A DNA stretch of 64,000 bases from Mycolicibacterium duvalii (GTDB lineage Bacteria > Actinomycetota > Actinomycetes > Mycobacteriales > Mycobacteriaceae): the NCBI RefSeq assembly GCF_010726645.1, contig NZ_AP022563.1, positions 2,728,001 through 2,792,000 of the forward strand. Reading direction: 5' to 3'. The stretch's first letter is position 1. Each line of letters starts with the position of its first letter. Below, in pieces: positions 1 through 10,284 of the stretch. A program made the position numbers and the translations under genes. The notes under the pieces are model-generated. The model did no database searches, was not told where the DNA came from, and saw nothing but the letters and a program-made list of their open reading frames with translations.

Positions 1-1890
1 GATCTCGAGCACCAGGCGCCGCGGCGGCAGCTGGTGGCGTTGCAGCACGCGGCGCACACCGTGTTCGAAGCCCGAACTGCCCAGCCGCGCCGCACCGACG
101 TTGACGTGGATGTCGACGTCCAGACCGGCAGCCATCACCTCACTGCAGGCCAGCTCCAGGACCAGTTCGTCGAGTCGCGCGCCGAGACCGGCGGCCTCGG
201 CAACCGCGACGAACGTCTCGGGCGGGATCTCCATCCCGTTGGGCGCGGTCCACCGCGCCAGGGCCTCGACCGCCACCAGGGATCCGTCGGTGAGATCGAC
301 CACCGGCTGGTAGACCAGCCGAAACCCGTCGGGAACGGCGCCGGCGGCGGCGCGCAACGCCGTCGGAAAGTCCGACTGCATGGGCGCTGACGGCTCGTAG
401 ACGATCGCGGAGTTCTTCCCCATCCGCTTGCCCGCATACATCGAGATGTCGGCCTGCCGGAGCAGATCGTCAGATGTCTGTGACGGCCCGCCCGCGTCCG
501 AGTGAACCAGGCCCATGCTGGCTTTGACCCGGACCGACGATCCCTGCACCGCGAACGGTTCGCGCAGGGCCACCCGCAGCCGGTCGGCCACGACGTCGGG
601 GTCCTCACCGTCCCCGCTGATCAGGATCGCGTACTCGTCGCCCCCGATCCGCGCCAACGTGTCACCCTCGTTGACATACCGCTTCAGCCGCTCCCCGACC
701 GCGCACAACAGTTCGTCTCCGGCCGCGTGCCCGAACCGGTCGTTGACCTCCTTGAAATCGTCAAGGTCGACGAAGATCAGCACGAAGGGTCCATCGCGCA
801 TCGCCGAGTCCAGGCGCTGCGCGAACAACAACCGGTTCGGCAGACCGGTCAGCGCGTCGTGATGTACCTGATAGGCCAGCCCGCGCTGCGCCCAGTACAG
901 CCGGCGGGTCAACTGATTCTGCGCGCGGGTGGCCAGCACCTGACGGACCGCGATCAGCGTGACCATCGCGATGATCATGGCGGAAACCAGCGGGGTGATC
1001 GGCCGGCCGATCCACACGTGGAAGGCCACCAGGTTCGCAATGCCGACGAATCCGACGTACGGCAGGATCAGCTGGGTCCAGTCGAGACCCCGGCTGGCGT
1101 CGTTCACGGTGGTCGGGCGCGGTTGTGGATGTTCGAGCATCGCGAACGCGATGAGCAGCGGCCCGAGGATCAACCCGATGCCGGCCCACCGCGCTCCGGT
1201 GGGAACGTCCACCGTGTGGAAGTAAGCCACCAGTCGGTCGGCGGCCGCCATCGTCAACAAACCCGCCGCCAACAGCAGGAAGTTGGTCCGGTACGGCCGG
1301 TCCGGTTCGTAGAGCATCACGACCATCACCACCGCGACGACCACGATCAGCTCGGCGACGGCGAACACCACGCTGAGCGTCGGGGCCGAGGACCGGGGCA
1401 GCGACGCCAGCGATGTGGTACCGAAATCGCCCAGCATCGCCAGAGTGAGGAACGACAGACCGGCGACGATGCCGTCCATGACGTTGGTGCTCATCGGCTG
1501 TCGCCGCGGACCGCCCTCGGGCGAGGCGACCCCGCCGCTGGATTTGAGCAGCACCGCCAGCGACGCGAGTGCGAACGCCGGTAGGGCGAGATAAACGACA
1601 CCGGCCAACCACGGCGCGGGCCGGGCACCCCCGGCCCCCCACAGCATCTCCGCGACCGCCCAGATGAGCAGCGCGCCGACGTAGAGCAGCCGCCACCACC
1701 GGGCCGCACCGCGCATGCGCGCGGCGACCACCACACCGCATACCGCAGCACCGAGCCCGGTCGCCACCTGCAGGACCACCTCGCCGCGCCGGGCGATCTC
1801 GGTGCCCGCCAGCGCCAGCGCGTTGATGACCGCCAGCAGGGCGACTCCGGCGGTGAGGGCGAGGCGTGGTCGTCGGATGAAAGGTGCCAT
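1..1890 (-). CDS. Membrane-bound GGDEF-EAL protein, cyclic-di-GMP turnover (C-terminus cut by window edge)
   Basis: Predicted bifunctional cyclic-di-GMP synthase/phosphodiesterase of the inner membrane. The ATG at 1890 follows an excellent ribosome site (AAGGAGG, 1892-1898). Roughly the first 300 residues are hydrophobic, with about eight to nine membrane segments. A GGDEF domain follows, with the active-site motif as GGDEY in the context ARIGGDEYAIL, and then an EAL domain beginning with the motif EALARW. The usual RxxD inhibitory site just before GGDEF reads NEGD, so the arginine is missing. The reading frame runs off position 1, so the end of the EAL domain is absent. Domain assignment is firm; the balance of the two activities cannot be read from sequence. 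Confidence 0.9.
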   Translation of the reverse strand, partial: MAPFIRRPRLALTAGVALLAVINALALAGTEIARRGEVVLQVATGLGAAVCGVVVAARMRGAARWWRLLYVGALLIWAVAEMLWGAGGARPAPWLAGVVYLALPAFALASLAVLLKSSGGVASPEGGPRRQPMSTNVMDGIVAGLSFLTLAMLGDFGTTSLASLPRSSAPTLSVVFAVAELIVVVAVVMVVMLYEPDRPYRTNFLLLAAGLLTMAAADRLVAYFHTVDVPTGARWAGIGLILGPLLIAFAMLEHPQPRPTTVNDASRGLDWTQLILPYVGFVGIANLVAFHVWIGRPITPLVSAMIIAMVTLIAVRQVLATRAQNQLTRRLYWAQRGLAYQVHHDALTGLPNRLLFAQRLDSAMRDGPFVLIFVDLDDFKEVNDRFGHAAGDELLCAVGERLKRYVNEGDTLARIGGDEYAILISGDGEDPDVVADRLRVALREPFAVQGSSVRVKASMGLVHSDAGGPSQTSDDLLRQADISMYAGKRMGKNSAIVYEPSAPMQSDFPTALRAAAGAVPDGFRLVYQPVVDLTDGSLVAVEALARWTAPNGMEIPPETFVAVAEAAGLGARLDELVLELACSEVMAAGLDVDIHVNVGAARLGSSGFEHGVRRVLQRHQLPPRRLVLEI

Positions 1891-1950
1891 CCGCCTCCTT
1901 CCCGCGGGCCGGACGGACCGAAACGTGGGATGCGCCCAGGTTGAAGGTAG

Positions 1951-2796
1951 CTAACCGGCCGCGATCAGTCCTACGGATACGAGAGCCAGCACCATTCCCA
2001 ATGTCTGCCAGCGCGTCACCCGCTCCCGCAGCACCGCGATCGCCAGCACCACGGTGGCTGCCGGATAGAGCGCGATCAGCACCCCGGCCAGCGACAGCAT
2101 CGACGACTGCAGAGCCAACAGCGTCGCGACGTTGGCCACCGTGTCCAGCACCGCGGCCAGCAGCGCCAGGCGCAGCGGAACCCCGCGTTCGAGCACCAGG
2201 TTGGCCGTGACGACCGCGGCCACCACCACGATCGCGGTCGCCGCGATCCGCCCGAACACCAACGGCCACAGCTTCGCCTCGGCGGGCACCTGATCCAGCA
2301 GGACGAAGTTCAGACCGAACGCGACACCCGAGCCGACCGTCAGCCACGCCACCGTGGCGGTGAAGCGGTGCGGCCGGGCATCCTCGTCCGTGGCCTCGCG
2401 GCTGACCAACACCACCGCGAGGAGCGCGAGCACCACACCCACCCCGGCCATCACGCCGGTCCGCTCGCCGAGCGCCAGGCCGGTCGCCACCGGAATCGCC
2501 GCCACCAACACCGAGGTCAGCGGCGACACCACCGAGATCGGCCCGGACCCCAGGGCCGCATAGAACCACCAGACTCCGAACGCCTGGCTGACCCCCGCCA
2601 GCACTCCCCACAGCACCGCGGCCGCGCTGAGTCGGCCGCCGAACATCACCGCCAGCCCGACCAGCAAGACCAGGGCCGCCGGATAGGAGATCAGCACCAC
2701 CCGCAGCGCGGCGACGCGCCGGGACGCGATGCCGCCGACGAAGTCGCTGATGCCGTACCCCAGCGCCGCGGTCAGCGCCGTGATCAGCCCGATCAG
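1951..2796 (-). CDS. EamA/DMT-family membrane transporter with likely CTG start
   Basis: A 281-residue protein with about ten hydrophobic segments in two repeated halves, typical of the drug/metabolite (EamA) exporter family; substrate unknown. The frame has no ATG, GTG or TTG between deep inside smpB and residue 36 of this protein, where a start would destroy the first membrane segment. The best start is the CTG at 2796-2794, which overlaps the smpB stop TGA as CTGA, the same geometry as the ATGA/GTGA couplings elsewhere in the window. It would therefore be translated by coupling to smpB. The family call is good; the start is inferred. Confidence 0.8.
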   Translation of the reverse strand: MIGLITALTAALGYGISDFVGGIASRRVAALRVVLISYPAALVLLVGLAVMFGGRLSAAAVLWGVLAGVSQAFGVWWFYAALGSGPISVVSPLTSVLVAAIPVATGLALGERTGVMAGVGVVLALLAVVLVSREATDEDARPHRFTATVAWLTVGSGVAFGLNFVLLDQVPAEAKLWPLVFGRIAATAIVVVAAVVTANLVLERGVPLRLALLAAVLDTVANVATLLALQSSMLSLAGVLIALYPAATVVLAIAVLRERVTRWQTLGMVLALVSVGLIAAG

Positions 2797-3290
2797 GTCG
2801 TCTTGCCCTTGACCCGGCGGCCCAACTCCCTGATCACCTCGCGTTGGGCGTCGCGCCGCGCCAGGTCCTGGCGCTTGTCGTGGGCCTGCTTGCCGCGGGC
2901 CAACGCCAGCTCCACCTTCACCTTTCCGCCGGTGAAGTACAGCGACAGCGGCACCAGCGTCAGATTGCCGTCGCGGATCTTGCCGACCAGCGTGTCGATC
3001 TGCCGACGGTGCAACAGCAGCTTGCGGTTGCGGCGCGGCGCATGGTTGGTCCAGCTGCCGTGGTGATACTCCGGGATGTGCAGGTTGCGCAGCCAGATCT
3101 CGCCGTCGTCGACGGTGGCGAACGCATCGGCCAGCGACGCCTGCCCCTCCCGCAGGCTCTTGACCTCCGTGCCCACCAGTGCGATGCCCGCCTCGTAGGT
3201 GTCCAGGATCGCGTAGTTGTGCCGCGCCTTGCGGTTGGTCGCGACTACCTGGTTGTTGCTGTCCTTGGGCGCCTTGGCTTTCTTGGCCAC
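2793..3290 (-). CDS. smpB: SsrA-binding protein SmpB
   Basis: Binds tmRNA and delivers it to stalled ribosomes during trans-translation. The 165-residue product has the usual family length: a beta-barrel core with the conserved segments [19 protein letters not shown] and [10 protein letters not shown], and a basic C-terminal tail (RRVKGKTT) that is disordered until it enters the ribosome. It lies 3 bp downstream of ftsX in the same orientation, an arrangement also found in M. tuberculosis. Its stop overlaps the presumed CTG start of the EamA transporter. Start ATG at 3290 gives the standard MAKK beginning. Confidence 0.97.
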   Translation of the reverse strand: MAKKAKAPKDSNNQVVATNRKARHNYAILDTYEAGIALVGTEVKSLREGQASLADAFATVDDGEIWLRNLHIPEYHHGSWTNHAPRRNRKLLLHRRQIDTLVGKIRDGNLTLVPLSLYFTGGKVKVELALARGKQAHDKRQDLARRDAQREVIRELGRRVKGKTT

Positions 3291-3293
3291 CGG

Positions 3294-4187
3294 TTACCGC
3301 CGCACATAGAGGCGCAGCGTGACGTAGGCGGTGATCCCGGCCATCGCGACGCCGACGAGTAACAGGATCGGCGAGATGTACAGGATGTCCGCGTAGTCGA
3401 TCCGCGCGATCAGATTCGCTTGGTAGAACTGGTCGAGCGCCTTCTCCAGGAACAGCGCGCGCACCGCGATCAGCCCCCCGATGGATATCAGCACCCCGAT
3501 GAGGGCGGCCAGCATGGCCTCGACCAGGAACGGCAGTTGGGTGTACCACCGGCTGGCGCCGACCAGCCGCATGATGCCGATCTCGGTCCGCCGGGTGTAG
3601 GCGGCGACCTGGACCATGTTCGCGATCAGCAACACCGCCCCGATGGCCTGCACGAGAGCGACGGCGAACGCCGCATTGGACAAGCCGTCGAGCACCGCGA
3701 ACAACCGGTCGATCAGATCCTTCTGGTTGAGGACGTTGAGCACCCCCGGCTGACCGACCATCGCGTCATCGAAATCCTGATGTTGCTCGGGGTCCTCGAG
3801 TCGCACCACGAACGACGCCGGGAACGCATCCTTGCCCGCGACATCCTTGTACTGCGGGAACTTCTGGATCGCGTCGTCGTAGGCCTCCTGCTGGTTGAGG
3901 AAGCGGACCGAGCGCACGTCGTCGCGATCCTCGATCGTCTGGCGCAAGGCCTTGCACGGGTCGGCGTCACACGTGGGGTCGTTGGCCGACACGTCGTTGG
4001 TGAGAAACACCTGGCTCTCCACCCGGTCCAGGTAGATCGCCCGGGACTGGTCGGCGAGCCGGACGACCAGCAGACCGCCGCCGAACAGGCCGATCGAGAT
4101 CGCGGTGGTGAGGATCATCGCGACCGTCATGGTGACGTTGCGACGAAGCCCGGTCAGGACCTCGTTGACGAGAAAGCCGAAGCGCAC
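3294..4187 (-). CDS. ftsX: Cell division membrane protein FtsX
   Basis: Membrane partner of the FtsE ATPase. FtsEX is an ABC-like complex that controls peptidoglycan hydrolases at the division septum; in mycobacteria the extracellular domain is known to act on RipC. The 297 residues show the four-helix FtsX layout: TM1 near residues 20-45, an extracellular domain of about 115 residues containing two cysteines (in CDADPC), then three C-terminal membrane segments. The GTG start at 4187 directly abuts the ftsE stop, so the two are translated together. Confidence 0.96.
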   Translation of the reverse strand: MRFGFLVNEVLTGLRRNVTMTVAMILTTAISIGLFGGGLLVVRLADQSRAIYLDRVESQVFLTNDVSANDPTCDADPCKALRQTIEDRDDVRSVRFLNQQEAYDDAIQKFPQYKDVAGKDAFPASFVVRLEDPEQHQDFDDAMVGQPGVLNVLNQKDLIDRLFAVLDGLSNAAFAVALVQAIGAVLLIANMVQVAAYTRRTEIGIMRLVGASRWYTQLPFLVEAMLAALIGVLISIGGLIAVRALFLEKALDQFYQANLIARIDYADILYISPILLLVGVAMAGITAYVTLRLYVRR

Positions 4188-4877
4188 TTAGCGATCCATT
4201 CCGTAGACGCCGCGCTGTTCGTCACGAATCAGCCGGCCGAGTTCGAGTTCGACGACCCGCTGGCGCATGGAGTCGACGATGTGGTGGTCGTGGGTGGCCA
4301 TCAACACCGTGGTTCCGGTGCGGTTGATCCGCTCGAGCAGATCCATGATGTCCTTACTGGTCTCCGGGTCGAGGTTGCCGGTCGGTTCGTCGGCCAGCAG
4401 CACCAGCGGCCGGTTGACGAAGGCGCGGGCGATCGCGACCCGCTGCTGCTCGCCGCCTGACAGTTCGGCCGGCAATCTGTTGGCCTTCCCCGACAATCCG
4501 ACCATCTCGAGCACATCGGGGACCACCCGGTTGATGGTGTCGGCACGCTTGCCGATGACCTCCAGCGCGAACGCCACGTTCTCGAACACCGTCTTCTGTT
4601 GCAGCAGCCGGAAGTCCTGAAACACGCACCCCATCACCTGGCGCAGGGCCGGGATGTGACGCCCGGACAGCTTGTTGACGTGGAACTTCGACACCCGGAT
4701 GTCGCCGGAGGACGGGTGCTCCTCGGCCAGCAGCAGACGCATGAACGTGGACTTTCCCGATCCGGACGGGCCGATCAGGAAGACGAACTCACCCTTGTCG
4801 ATCTTCAGCGAGATGTTGTCGAGCGCCGGACGACCCGACGACTTGTACTGCTTGGACACATTCTCGAGGGTGATCAT
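4188..4877 (-). CDS. ftsE: Cell division ATP-binding protein FtsE
   Basis: ABC-type ATPase that drives FtsX. It has Walker [10 protein letters not shown], the Q-loop region CVFQDF, signature LSGGEQQR, Walker [13 protein letters not shown] and the switch histidine in ATHDHH. I place the start at the ATG (4877, giving MITLENV), which matches the start I recall for the M. tuberculosis protein. A GTG one codon upstream (4880) is also possible. No clear ribosome site precedes either. It abuts ftsX downstream and forms a division operon with it. Confidence 0.96.
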   Translation of the reverse strand: MITLENVSKQYKSSGRPALDNISLKIDKGEFVFLIGPSGSGKSTFMRLLLAEEHPSSGDIRVSKFHVNKLSGRHIPALRQVMGCVFQDFRLLQQKTVFENVAFALEVIGKRADTINRVVPDVLEMVGLSGKANRLPAELSGGEQQRVAIARAFVNRPLVLLADEPTGNLDPETSKDIMDLLERINRTGTTVLMATHDHHIVDSMRQRVVELELGRLIRDEQRGVYGMDR

Positions 4878-4921
4878 CACGGCACGCCAGTGTAGCGGGG
4901 ACTGGGTCGGCGGCCCGGCAG

Positions 4922-5407
4922 CTAAGGCGCGGGCGCCTCGACGGTGCCGGGCGCGGTCTCCCCGGGCGCGGCCGGTGGCGGCGCCTGGGTGAACGTCTGC
5001 GGCCCCAGCGGGCCGGAACCGTCGGGATCGATCACCGTCGTGGTCACCTCCGGGGACAGAGCGCCGGGGCCGGTCGGGGTAGTGGTCTCGGGCGACGTCA
5101 CCGTCGGCGTGGTCGGGGATGTCGGCGTGGTCGGCGACGCCGGCGCGGTGGTCGTCGTGGTCGTCGTGGTCGGTGTCGTGGTCTCTGGGGCCCGGGTCTG
5201 CACGTTGGTGCGCGGCACCCAGGTGTAATCCGGGTCGGGCACGAAGCCCGGCGGGACGACCTGCGGCGCCGGCGGCGGCTTGGCCGGCGGGTCGTAGTTC
5301 TGCTGCACGGTGAACAGCGCGACGAACACCACGAGCAGGGCCACCGTGGAGGTCCGGATGCGGCCGCGGAACAGGTGCGACGGTACGTGGAAGGTCGGTC
5401 TGGGCAT
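4922..5407 (-). CDS. Single-pass Pro/Thr-rich membrane protein upstream of ftsE
   Basis: A 161-residue protein with a basic N-terminus, one membrane segment around residues 20-38 ([10 protein letters not shown]) and a long low-complexity tail of Thr, Pro, Ser and Ala, including an uninterrupted run of eight threonines. The tail should lie outside the membrane, where such sequences are often glycosylated in mycobacteria. The position between the MscS gene and ftsE corresponds to what I recall of Rv3103c, a conserved proline-rich membrane protein of unknown function. The context suggests an envelope or division role, but no activity can be assigned. Confidence 0.85.
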   Translation of the reverse strand: MPRPTFHVPSHLFRGRIRTSTVALLVVFVALFTVQQNYDPPAKPPPAPQVVPPGFVPDPDYTWVPRTNVQTRAPETTTPTTTTTTTTAPASPTTPTSPTTPTVTSPETTTPTGPGALSPEVTTTVIDPDGSGPLGPQTFTQAPPPAAPGETAPGTVEAPAP

Positions 5408-5410
5408 CGG

Positions 5411-6382
5411 CTACCGCTCACCGCCCGCGCCGGGCTTGGTCTCGGACGCGGGTTTGGCCGCGGCCGGCGGCAGCGTGTCGACCACCGGCGCCGCGCCCGC
5501 CGCGGTGACCACGCCTTCACGGCCCAGCGCCCGCACCACCAGGGCGCGCAGCCGCCGGCCGGCCTCGAACTGCTTACCGGGCAACGTCCGCGCCACCATC
5601 CGGAGGTTCACGTTGTCCAGTCCGATGCTCTCCACTCCCATCAGCGACGGACGGTCCAGCAACAGGTCTTTGAGCAGGTGGTCGTCCACCGAGGTCTCCC
5701 CGACCTCGTGCAGCACCTCGTTGACCCGGTTGAGGTCGGCGGTGACGGGCACCGGGATGTCGACGACCGCGCGCGCCCAGTCCTTGGACATGTTCAGCGA
5801 CCGGACGATGTTGCCGTTGGGGACGGTGTACACCTCCCCCTCGGCGGTACGCAGCTTGGTCACCCGCAACGTGACCTCTTCCACGGTTCCCTCCGAGGCC
5901 TCCGGCGCACCGAGCATGTTCAGCTGCACGAGGTCGCCGAAACCGTATTGGCGCTCGGTGATGATGAAGAAGCCGGCCAACAGGTCCTGCACCAGCTTCT
6001 GGGCGCCGAAACCCAGCGCGGCGCCCAGCACGGCCGCCGGCGCGACCAGCGACCCGATCGGCACGTTGAGCACGTTGGTGACCTGGACGGCGACCACCAC
6101 GAACAGCAGCACGATCGCCACCCAGGAGATCACCGACGCGACGGCCTGACGGTGCTTGGAGGCTTCCGAGCGGACCAGGTTGTCGCCGGTCTGGAAGCCC
6201 TCCTCGAGACGCCGGGTCACCCGGCGCGAGCCCCAGCTGATGCAGCGGGCGGCCAGCAGCGCGCCGATCACCAGCAGCGCGATCTCCACGCCCTGGGTCA
6301 GGAACCATGCGCCGATCTCGCCGTGCCAGAAGTTGTGCCATGCCTGGGCCGGCGAGAACGCGAGGTATCCGCTACTCGTCAT
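5411..6382 (-). CDS. MscS-family mechanosensitive channel
   Basis: A 323-residue membrane protein of the small-conductance mechanosensitive channel family, which releases solutes during osmotic downshock. Two hydrophobic segments precede the pore helix region [20 protein letters not shown], characteristic of MscS TM3. The cytosolic beta domain follows with [12 protein letters not shown] and VPNGNI. The C-terminal tail is Ala/Pro-rich. The ATG at 6382 overlaps the end of prfB by 11 bp, so the two genes are coupled. The reading frame continues upstream, but only as a shadow of prfB. Confidence 0.92.
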   Translation of the reverse strand: MTSSGYLAFSPAQAWHNFWHGEIGAWFLTQGVEIALLVIGALLAARCISWGSRRVTRRLEEGFQTGDNLVRSEASKHRQAVASVISWVAIVLLFVVVAVQVTNVLNVPIGSLVAPAAVLGAALGFGAQKLVQDLLAGFFIITERQYGFGDLVQLNMLGAPEASEGTVEEVTLRVTKLRTAEGEVYTVPNGNIVRSLNMSKDWARAVVDIPVPVTADLNRVNEVLHEVGETSVDDHLLKDLLLDRPSLMGVESIGLDNVNLRMVARTLPGKQFEAGRRLRALVVRALGREGVVTAAGAAPVVDTLPPAAAKPASETKPGAGGER

Positions 6383-7487
6383 CACGTCTGTTACGCCAGC
6401 GGATGCCGGCCTCGAGGAAACCGTCGATGTCGCCGTCGAGCACGGCCGCGGGGTTGCCCACCTCGTGCTCGGTGCGCAGATCCTTGACCATCTGGTAGGG
6501 GTGCAGGACATAGGAGCGCATCTGGTTGCCCCAGGAGCTGCCGGCGTCGCTCTTGAGAGCGTCGAGTTCGGCGCGCTCCTCCAGACGCTTGCGTTCCAGC
6601 AGCTTCGCCTGCAGCACGCGCATCGCCGACACCTTGTTCTGCAGCTGCGACTTCTCGTTCTGGCAGGTGACGACGATGCCGGTCGGGATGTGGGTGAGTC
6701 GGACCGCCGAGTCGGTCGTGTTGACCGACTGCCCGCCGGGGCCGCTGGAACGGTAGACGTCGACGCGCACATCGGCTTCGGGGATGTCGATGTGGTCGGT
6801 GGTCTCGGTCACCGGCAGCACCTCGACCTCGGCGAAGGACGTCTGCCGGCGGCCCTGGTTGTCGAACGGGCTGATTCGCACCAGGCGGTGGGTGCCCTGC
6901 TCGACCGACAGCGTGCCGTACGCGAACGGGGTGTGCACCGCGAAGGTCGCGCTCTTGATGCCGGCCTCTTCGGCGTAGGAGGTGTCGTAGACCTCGACCG
7001 GGTAGTCGTGCTGCTCGGCCCAGCGGATGTACATCCGCATCAGCATCTCCGCCCAGTCGGCGGCGTCCACGCCGCCGGCGCCGGAGCGGATGTTGACCAG
7101 CGCCTCACGTTCGTCGTACTCACCGGAGAGCAGGGTCCGCACTTCCATCGCCTCGATGTCGGCGCGCAGCTGGGTGAGTTCGGTGTCGGCCTCGGCAAGG
7201 GCCTCGTCGCCGCCGGCGCCGCCCTCTTCGGCGGCAAGCTCGTAGAGCACCGGCAGGTCGTCGAGCCGCCGGCGCAGCTCCTCGACCCGGCGCAACTCCC
7301 CCTGAGCGTGCGAGAGCTCGCTGGTGACCTTCTGCGCGCGGGTCTGGTCGTCCCAGAGGTTCGGGTCCGACGCGTCCTGCTCCAGTTGGTGGATGCGACC
7401 GCGGAGGCCTTCGATATCGAGCACACGCTCCACGGTGGTGAGCGTGGAATCGAGGGCGGCGATGTCGGCTTGGCGGTCGGGATCCAC
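6372..7487 (-). CDS. prfB: Peptide chain release factor 2
   Basis: Recognises UGA and UAA stop codons and triggers peptide release. It has the tripeptide anticodon SPF (in [12 protein letters not shown]) and the catalytic GGQ motif ([17 protein letters not shown]). At 371 residues it has normal length. The frame is continuous, so the autoregulatory frameshift of the E. coli gene is absent. The start is a GTG at 7487 giving [16 protein letters not shown]; the ATG seven bases upstream is out of frame. Followed by and overlapping the MscS gene. Confidence 0.97.
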   Translation of the reverse strand: MDPDRQADIAALDSTLTTVERVLDIEGLRGRIHQLEQDASDPNLWDDQTRAQKVTSELSHAQGELRRVEELRRRLDDLPVLYELAAEEGGAGGDEALAEADTELTQLRADIEAMEVRTLLSGEYDEREALVNIRSGAGGVDAADWAEMLMRMYIRWAEQHDYPVEVYDTSYAEEAGIKSATFAVHTPFAYGTLSVEQGTHRLVRISPFDNQGRRQTSFAEVEVLPVTETTDHIDIPEADVRVDVYRSSGPGGQSVNTTDSAVRLTHIPTGIVVTCQNEKSQLQNKVSAMRVLQAKLLERKRLEERAELDALKSDAGSSWGNQMRSYVLHPYQMVKDLRTEHEVGNPAAVLDGDIDGFLEAGIRWRNRRDDE

Positions 7488-7695
7488 GGAACATCAGGGT
7501 ACCCACCCCGGCGATCCGCACCGCCGTCGCTGCCGTCAGCGGTCTGCGCAGGCATTTCCGCCGCGACTCGCCGATTACCGCCGAGTCACCCGCTCGGCGT
7601 TCTAGCATCGGGGTGCCAGCCCCGCCCGGCCGTGACGCGACAGCCCCTTGCGCACGTCCGGGCAGCGACCGACCTTGACGATAGGTACGCCCTGA

Positions 7696-9075
7696 ATGCC
7701 TTCTCTGCGCCCGTACCACGTGGCGATCGTCGGCTCCGGACCCTCCGGATACTTCGCCGCCGCATCCCTGCTGAAATTCGCCGACGCCGACGCCGACCGT
7801 GATGTGCGGATCGACATGCTCGAAATGCTCCCGACCCCTTGGGGTCTGGTGCGCTCGGGGGTGGCGCCCGACCACCCGAAGATCAAGTCGATCAGCGATC
7901 AGTTCGACAGGACCTCGAGCGATCCGCGCTTCCGGTTCTTCGGCAACATCGAGGTCGGCAACCACGTGCAGCCGGCCGAACTGGCCGAACGCTACGACGC
8001 GGTGATCTACGCCGTCGGCGCGCAGTCCGATCGCGAGCTCGGCATTCCGGGCGAAGACCTGCCGGGCAGCGTATCGGCGGTGGATTTCGTCGGCTGGTAC
8101 AACGCACACCCGCACTTCGAGGAGATGTCCCCCGACATCTCCGGCGGGCGCGCGGTCGTCGTCGGCAACGGCAACGTGGCGATCGACGTGGCCCGCATCC
8201 TGGTCAGCGACCCGGATGCGCTCGCCGGCACCGACATCGCCGACCACGCCCTGGAGCCCCTGCACGCGCGCGGCGTCGAGGAAGTGCTGATCATCGGCCG
8301 GCGCGGCCCGTTGCAGGCCCCGTTCACGACGCTGGAGCTGCGTGAGCTCGGCGCGCTGGAAGCCCTGGGCGACGTCGACGTCATCGTCGACCCGGACGAC
8401 TTCGCCGACATCACCGACGAGGATCTCGACGCCGCCGGCAAGACCGTGCGCAACAACATCAAGGTGCTGCGCGGCTATGCCGACATCGCGCCGACCGCGG
8501 CCCGCCGGCGCATCGTGTTCCGGTTCCGGACGTCACCGATCGAGATCAAGGGCGACGGAAAAGTGGAGTCGATCGTGTTGGGCCGCAACGAACTTGTCAC
8601 CGGTGCCGACGGCCGCGTCAGCGCCAAGGACACCGGGGAGCGTGAGGAGGTGCCGGCGCAGCTCGTGGTCCGCGCGGTCGGCTACCGCGGCCTGCCGACG
8701 CCCGGACTGCCGTTCGACGAGCGTTCCTGCACCATCCCGCACACCGACGGCAGGATCGAGGGCAGCCGCAACTCCTACGTCGTCGGCTGGATCAAGCGCG
8801 GGCCCACCGGCGTGATCGGCAGCAACAAGAAAGACTCCCAGGACACCGTCGACACGCTGCTGCAGGACCTGCGCACCGCCGAGTTGGCGGACTTCGCCGC
8901 CGAGCACACCGACGAGCTGCAGCGCTGGCTCGAGCAGCGCCAGCCCCGAATCGTCACCAGCGACCACTGGAAGCTGATCGACGAACACGAACGCACCGCC
9001 GGGCAGGGGTCGGGCCGGCCGCGGGTGAAGTTGAGCAGCGTGGCCGAGATGCTGCGGGTGGTCGGCCACGGCTGA
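7696..9075 (+). CDS. fprA: NADPH-ferredoxin reductase FprA
   Basis: FAD enzyme that passes electrons between NADPH and ferredoxins, related to adrenodoxin reductase. The 459 residues begin with the FAD site VAIVGSGPSGYFAA, followed by LEMLPTPWGLVRSGVAPDHP and an NADPH-binding loop VVVGNGNVAIDVARI, and end with the FAD-contacting GWIKRGPTGVIGSNKKD. It is closely similar to M. tuberculosis FprA. It is divergent from prfB with a 208-bp gap that contains a TAGCAT -10-like hexamer at 7603-7608 but no convincing -35 element. Confidence 0.96.
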   Translation: MPSLRPYHVAIVGSGPSGYFAAASLLKFADADADRDVRIDMLEMLPTPWGLVRSGVAPDHPKIKSISDQFDRTSSDPRFRFFGNIEVGNHVQPAELAERYDAVIYAVGAQSDRELGIPGEDLPGSVSAVDFVGWYNAHPHFEEMSPDISGGRAVVVGNGNVAIDVARILVSDPDALAGTDIADHALEPLHARGVEEVLIIGRRGPLQAPFTTLELRELGALEALGDVDVIVDPDDFADITDEDLDAAGKTVRNNIKVLRGYADIAPTAARRRIVFRFRTSPIEIKGDGKVESIVLGRNELVTGADGRVSAKDTGEREEVPAQLVVRAVGYRGLPTPGLPFDERSCTIPHTDGRIEGSRNSYVVGWIKRGPTGVIGSNKKDSQDTVDTLLQDLRTAELADFAAEHTDELQRWLEQRQPRIVTSDHWKLIDEHERTAGQGSGRPRVKLSSVAEMLRVVGHG

Positions 9076-9083
9076 CCCAGCGG

Positions 9084-9449
9084 TCAGGTGGCCGGCGGCG
9101 GCGGTGGCTGCTGCGGTTCGTGTGATGGCTCCTGCGGGGCGAATGCCCATTTCTCCGGGTTGCCCGGTGAGTACATCACCGGGAACAGCTGCCCCATCGT
9201 CGGCCAGCTCGCGACATCGAGCGCCAGCCGTGCGTACACGGTGTACTCGTTGACCGTCGGCCCGTTGATCACCCCGGTGATGGTCACGTACTGCTCGCCC
9301 TCGACACCGTCGGGGCGCGGGCTGACACCGGTGACCAGCAGCGTTCCGTGCACCCAGTCCTTGCCGACGCCTCGTCGGCGCATGATCCACGGCGCCGCCA
9401 GCACCGCGATGGCACCGACGATCAGCAGCATGACCGCGAGTTCAATCAT
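9084..9449 (-). CDS. Small conserved membrane-anchored protein, function unknown
   Basis: I do not recognise a named family. The 121-residue product starts at ATG 9449 with one strong membrane helix ([19 protein letters not shown]), then a basic stop-transfer sequence and a predicted mainly beta-strand domain ([17 protein letters not shown] onwards), and ends in a proline-rich tail. It is transcribed towards fprA (8 bp between stops) and is divergent from hisN with only 23 bp between the starts. The upstream extension of the frame is a shadow of hisN and is excluded. Confidence 0.75.
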   Translation of the reverse strand: MIELAVMLLIVGAIAVLAAPWIMRRRGVGKDWVHGTLLVTGVSPRPDGVEGEQYVTITGVINGPTVNEYTVYARLALDVASWPTMGQLFPVMYSPGNPEKWAFAPQEPSHEPQQPPPPPAT

Positions 9450-9472
9450 CTGGCCATGGTAGGACGACAGGC

Positions 9473-10264
9473 ATGGGCACACCGGCGCACGCAACCGATG
9501 ACGATCTCGACCTCGCCCTCGCTCTGGCCGACGAAGCCGACGCGTTGACGATGCAACGGTTCGGTGCCATCGACCTGCGCGTGCAGACCAAGCCGGACAT
9601 GACGCCGGCCACCGACGCGGATCTCGACGCCGAGAAACTGCTGCGCCGGCGTCTGAGCGAGCACCGCCCCGCCGACTCTGTGTTCGGCGAGGAGTTCGGC
9701 GGTCAGCGGGATCTCTCCGGCAGACAGTGGGTGATCGACCCGATCGACGGCACCAAGAACTTCGTGCGCGGAGTCCCGGTGTGGGCCACCCTGATCGCTC
9801 TGCTCGACGAGGGCACACCCATCGTCGGGGTGGTCAGCGCGCCCGCCCTGGGCCGGCGCTGGTGGGCGGCCGCGGGCCGCGGTGCGCACACGTCGTTCGG
9901 CGGACGGACGCGCCCGATCACCGTCTCCGCGGTGGCCGACCTCGATGCGGCGAGCCTGTCGTATTCCGACCTGACCACCGGCTGGGACGCCGCCCGGACC
10001 CGGTTCGTGGCGCTGACCGATGCGGTGTGGCGGGTACGCGGCTACGGCGATTTCTGGTCCTACTGTCTGGTCGCCGAGGGCGCGGTGGACATCGCGGTGG
10101 AACCCGAGGTCAAGCTGTGGGACCTGGCACCGCTGGACATCCTGGTGCGCGAAGCCGGCGGCCGCTTCACCGATCTGGCGGACCGGCCGGGACCGCACGG
10201 CGGCAGTGCGGTGGCGACGAACGGACTGTTGCACGACGCGGTGCTGGCCGCGCTGCGGCTGTGA
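9473..10264 (+). CDS. hisN: Histidinol-phosphatase of the inositol monophosphatase family
   Basis: Probably removes phosphate from histidinol phosphate in histidine synthesis. The 263-residue protein carries the metal-binding motifs [19 protein letters not shown] and, near the C-terminus, [15 protein letters not shown], all hallmarks of Mg-dependent inositol-monophosphatase-fold enzymes. Position directly upstream of fadE24 matches M. tuberculosis Rv3137, the experimentally assigned HisN; that synteny, not the motifs, is what favours histidinol phosphate over inositol phosphate as substrate. Confidence 0.9.
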   Translation: MGTPAHATDDDLDLALALADEADALTMQRFGAIDLRVQTKPDMTPATDADLDAEKLLRRRLSEHRPADSVFGEEFGGQRDLSGRQWVIDPIDGTKNFVRGVPVWATLIALLDEGTPIVGVVSAPALGRRWWAAAGRGAHTSFGGRTRPITVSAVADLDAASLSYSDLTTGWDAARTRFVALTDAVWRVRGYGDFWSYCLVAEGAVDIAVEPEVKLWDLAPLDILVREAGGRFTDLADRPGPHGGSAVATNGLLHDAVLAALRL

Positions 10265-10284
10265 GGTCGATTACACCTCGGGCC

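Noticed and set aside
761..2611. 616-residue open frame on the minus strand across the GGDEF gene and transporter
   Set aside because: It is an out-of-frame shadow rich in Gly/Arg/Ala with no domain; the true gene with ATG 1890 and strong ribosome site uses another frame.
3420..4460. 346-residue plus-strand frame opposite ftsX and ftsE
   Set aside because: Composition rich in His, Gln, Asp and Arg is typical of antisense GC-rich frames; ftsX and ftsE on the other strand are unambiguous.
5098..5250. Short-period repeat in the gene at 4922-5407
   Set aside because: It reflects low-complexity Thr/Pro coding sequence, not a CRISPR or tandem-repeat element.
7360..7487. Possible programmed frameshift in prfB
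   Set aside because: The frame is open from the GTG through the whole gene, with no in-frame stop near codon 25.
6156..7802. 548-residue plus-strand frame opposite prfB
   Set aside because: Antisense shadow of prfB and the MscS gene with no recognisable domain.
10263..10279. GAGGT/ACCTC hairpin right after hisN
   Set aside because: Five-base arms only; could occur by chance and is not needed to explain the layout.
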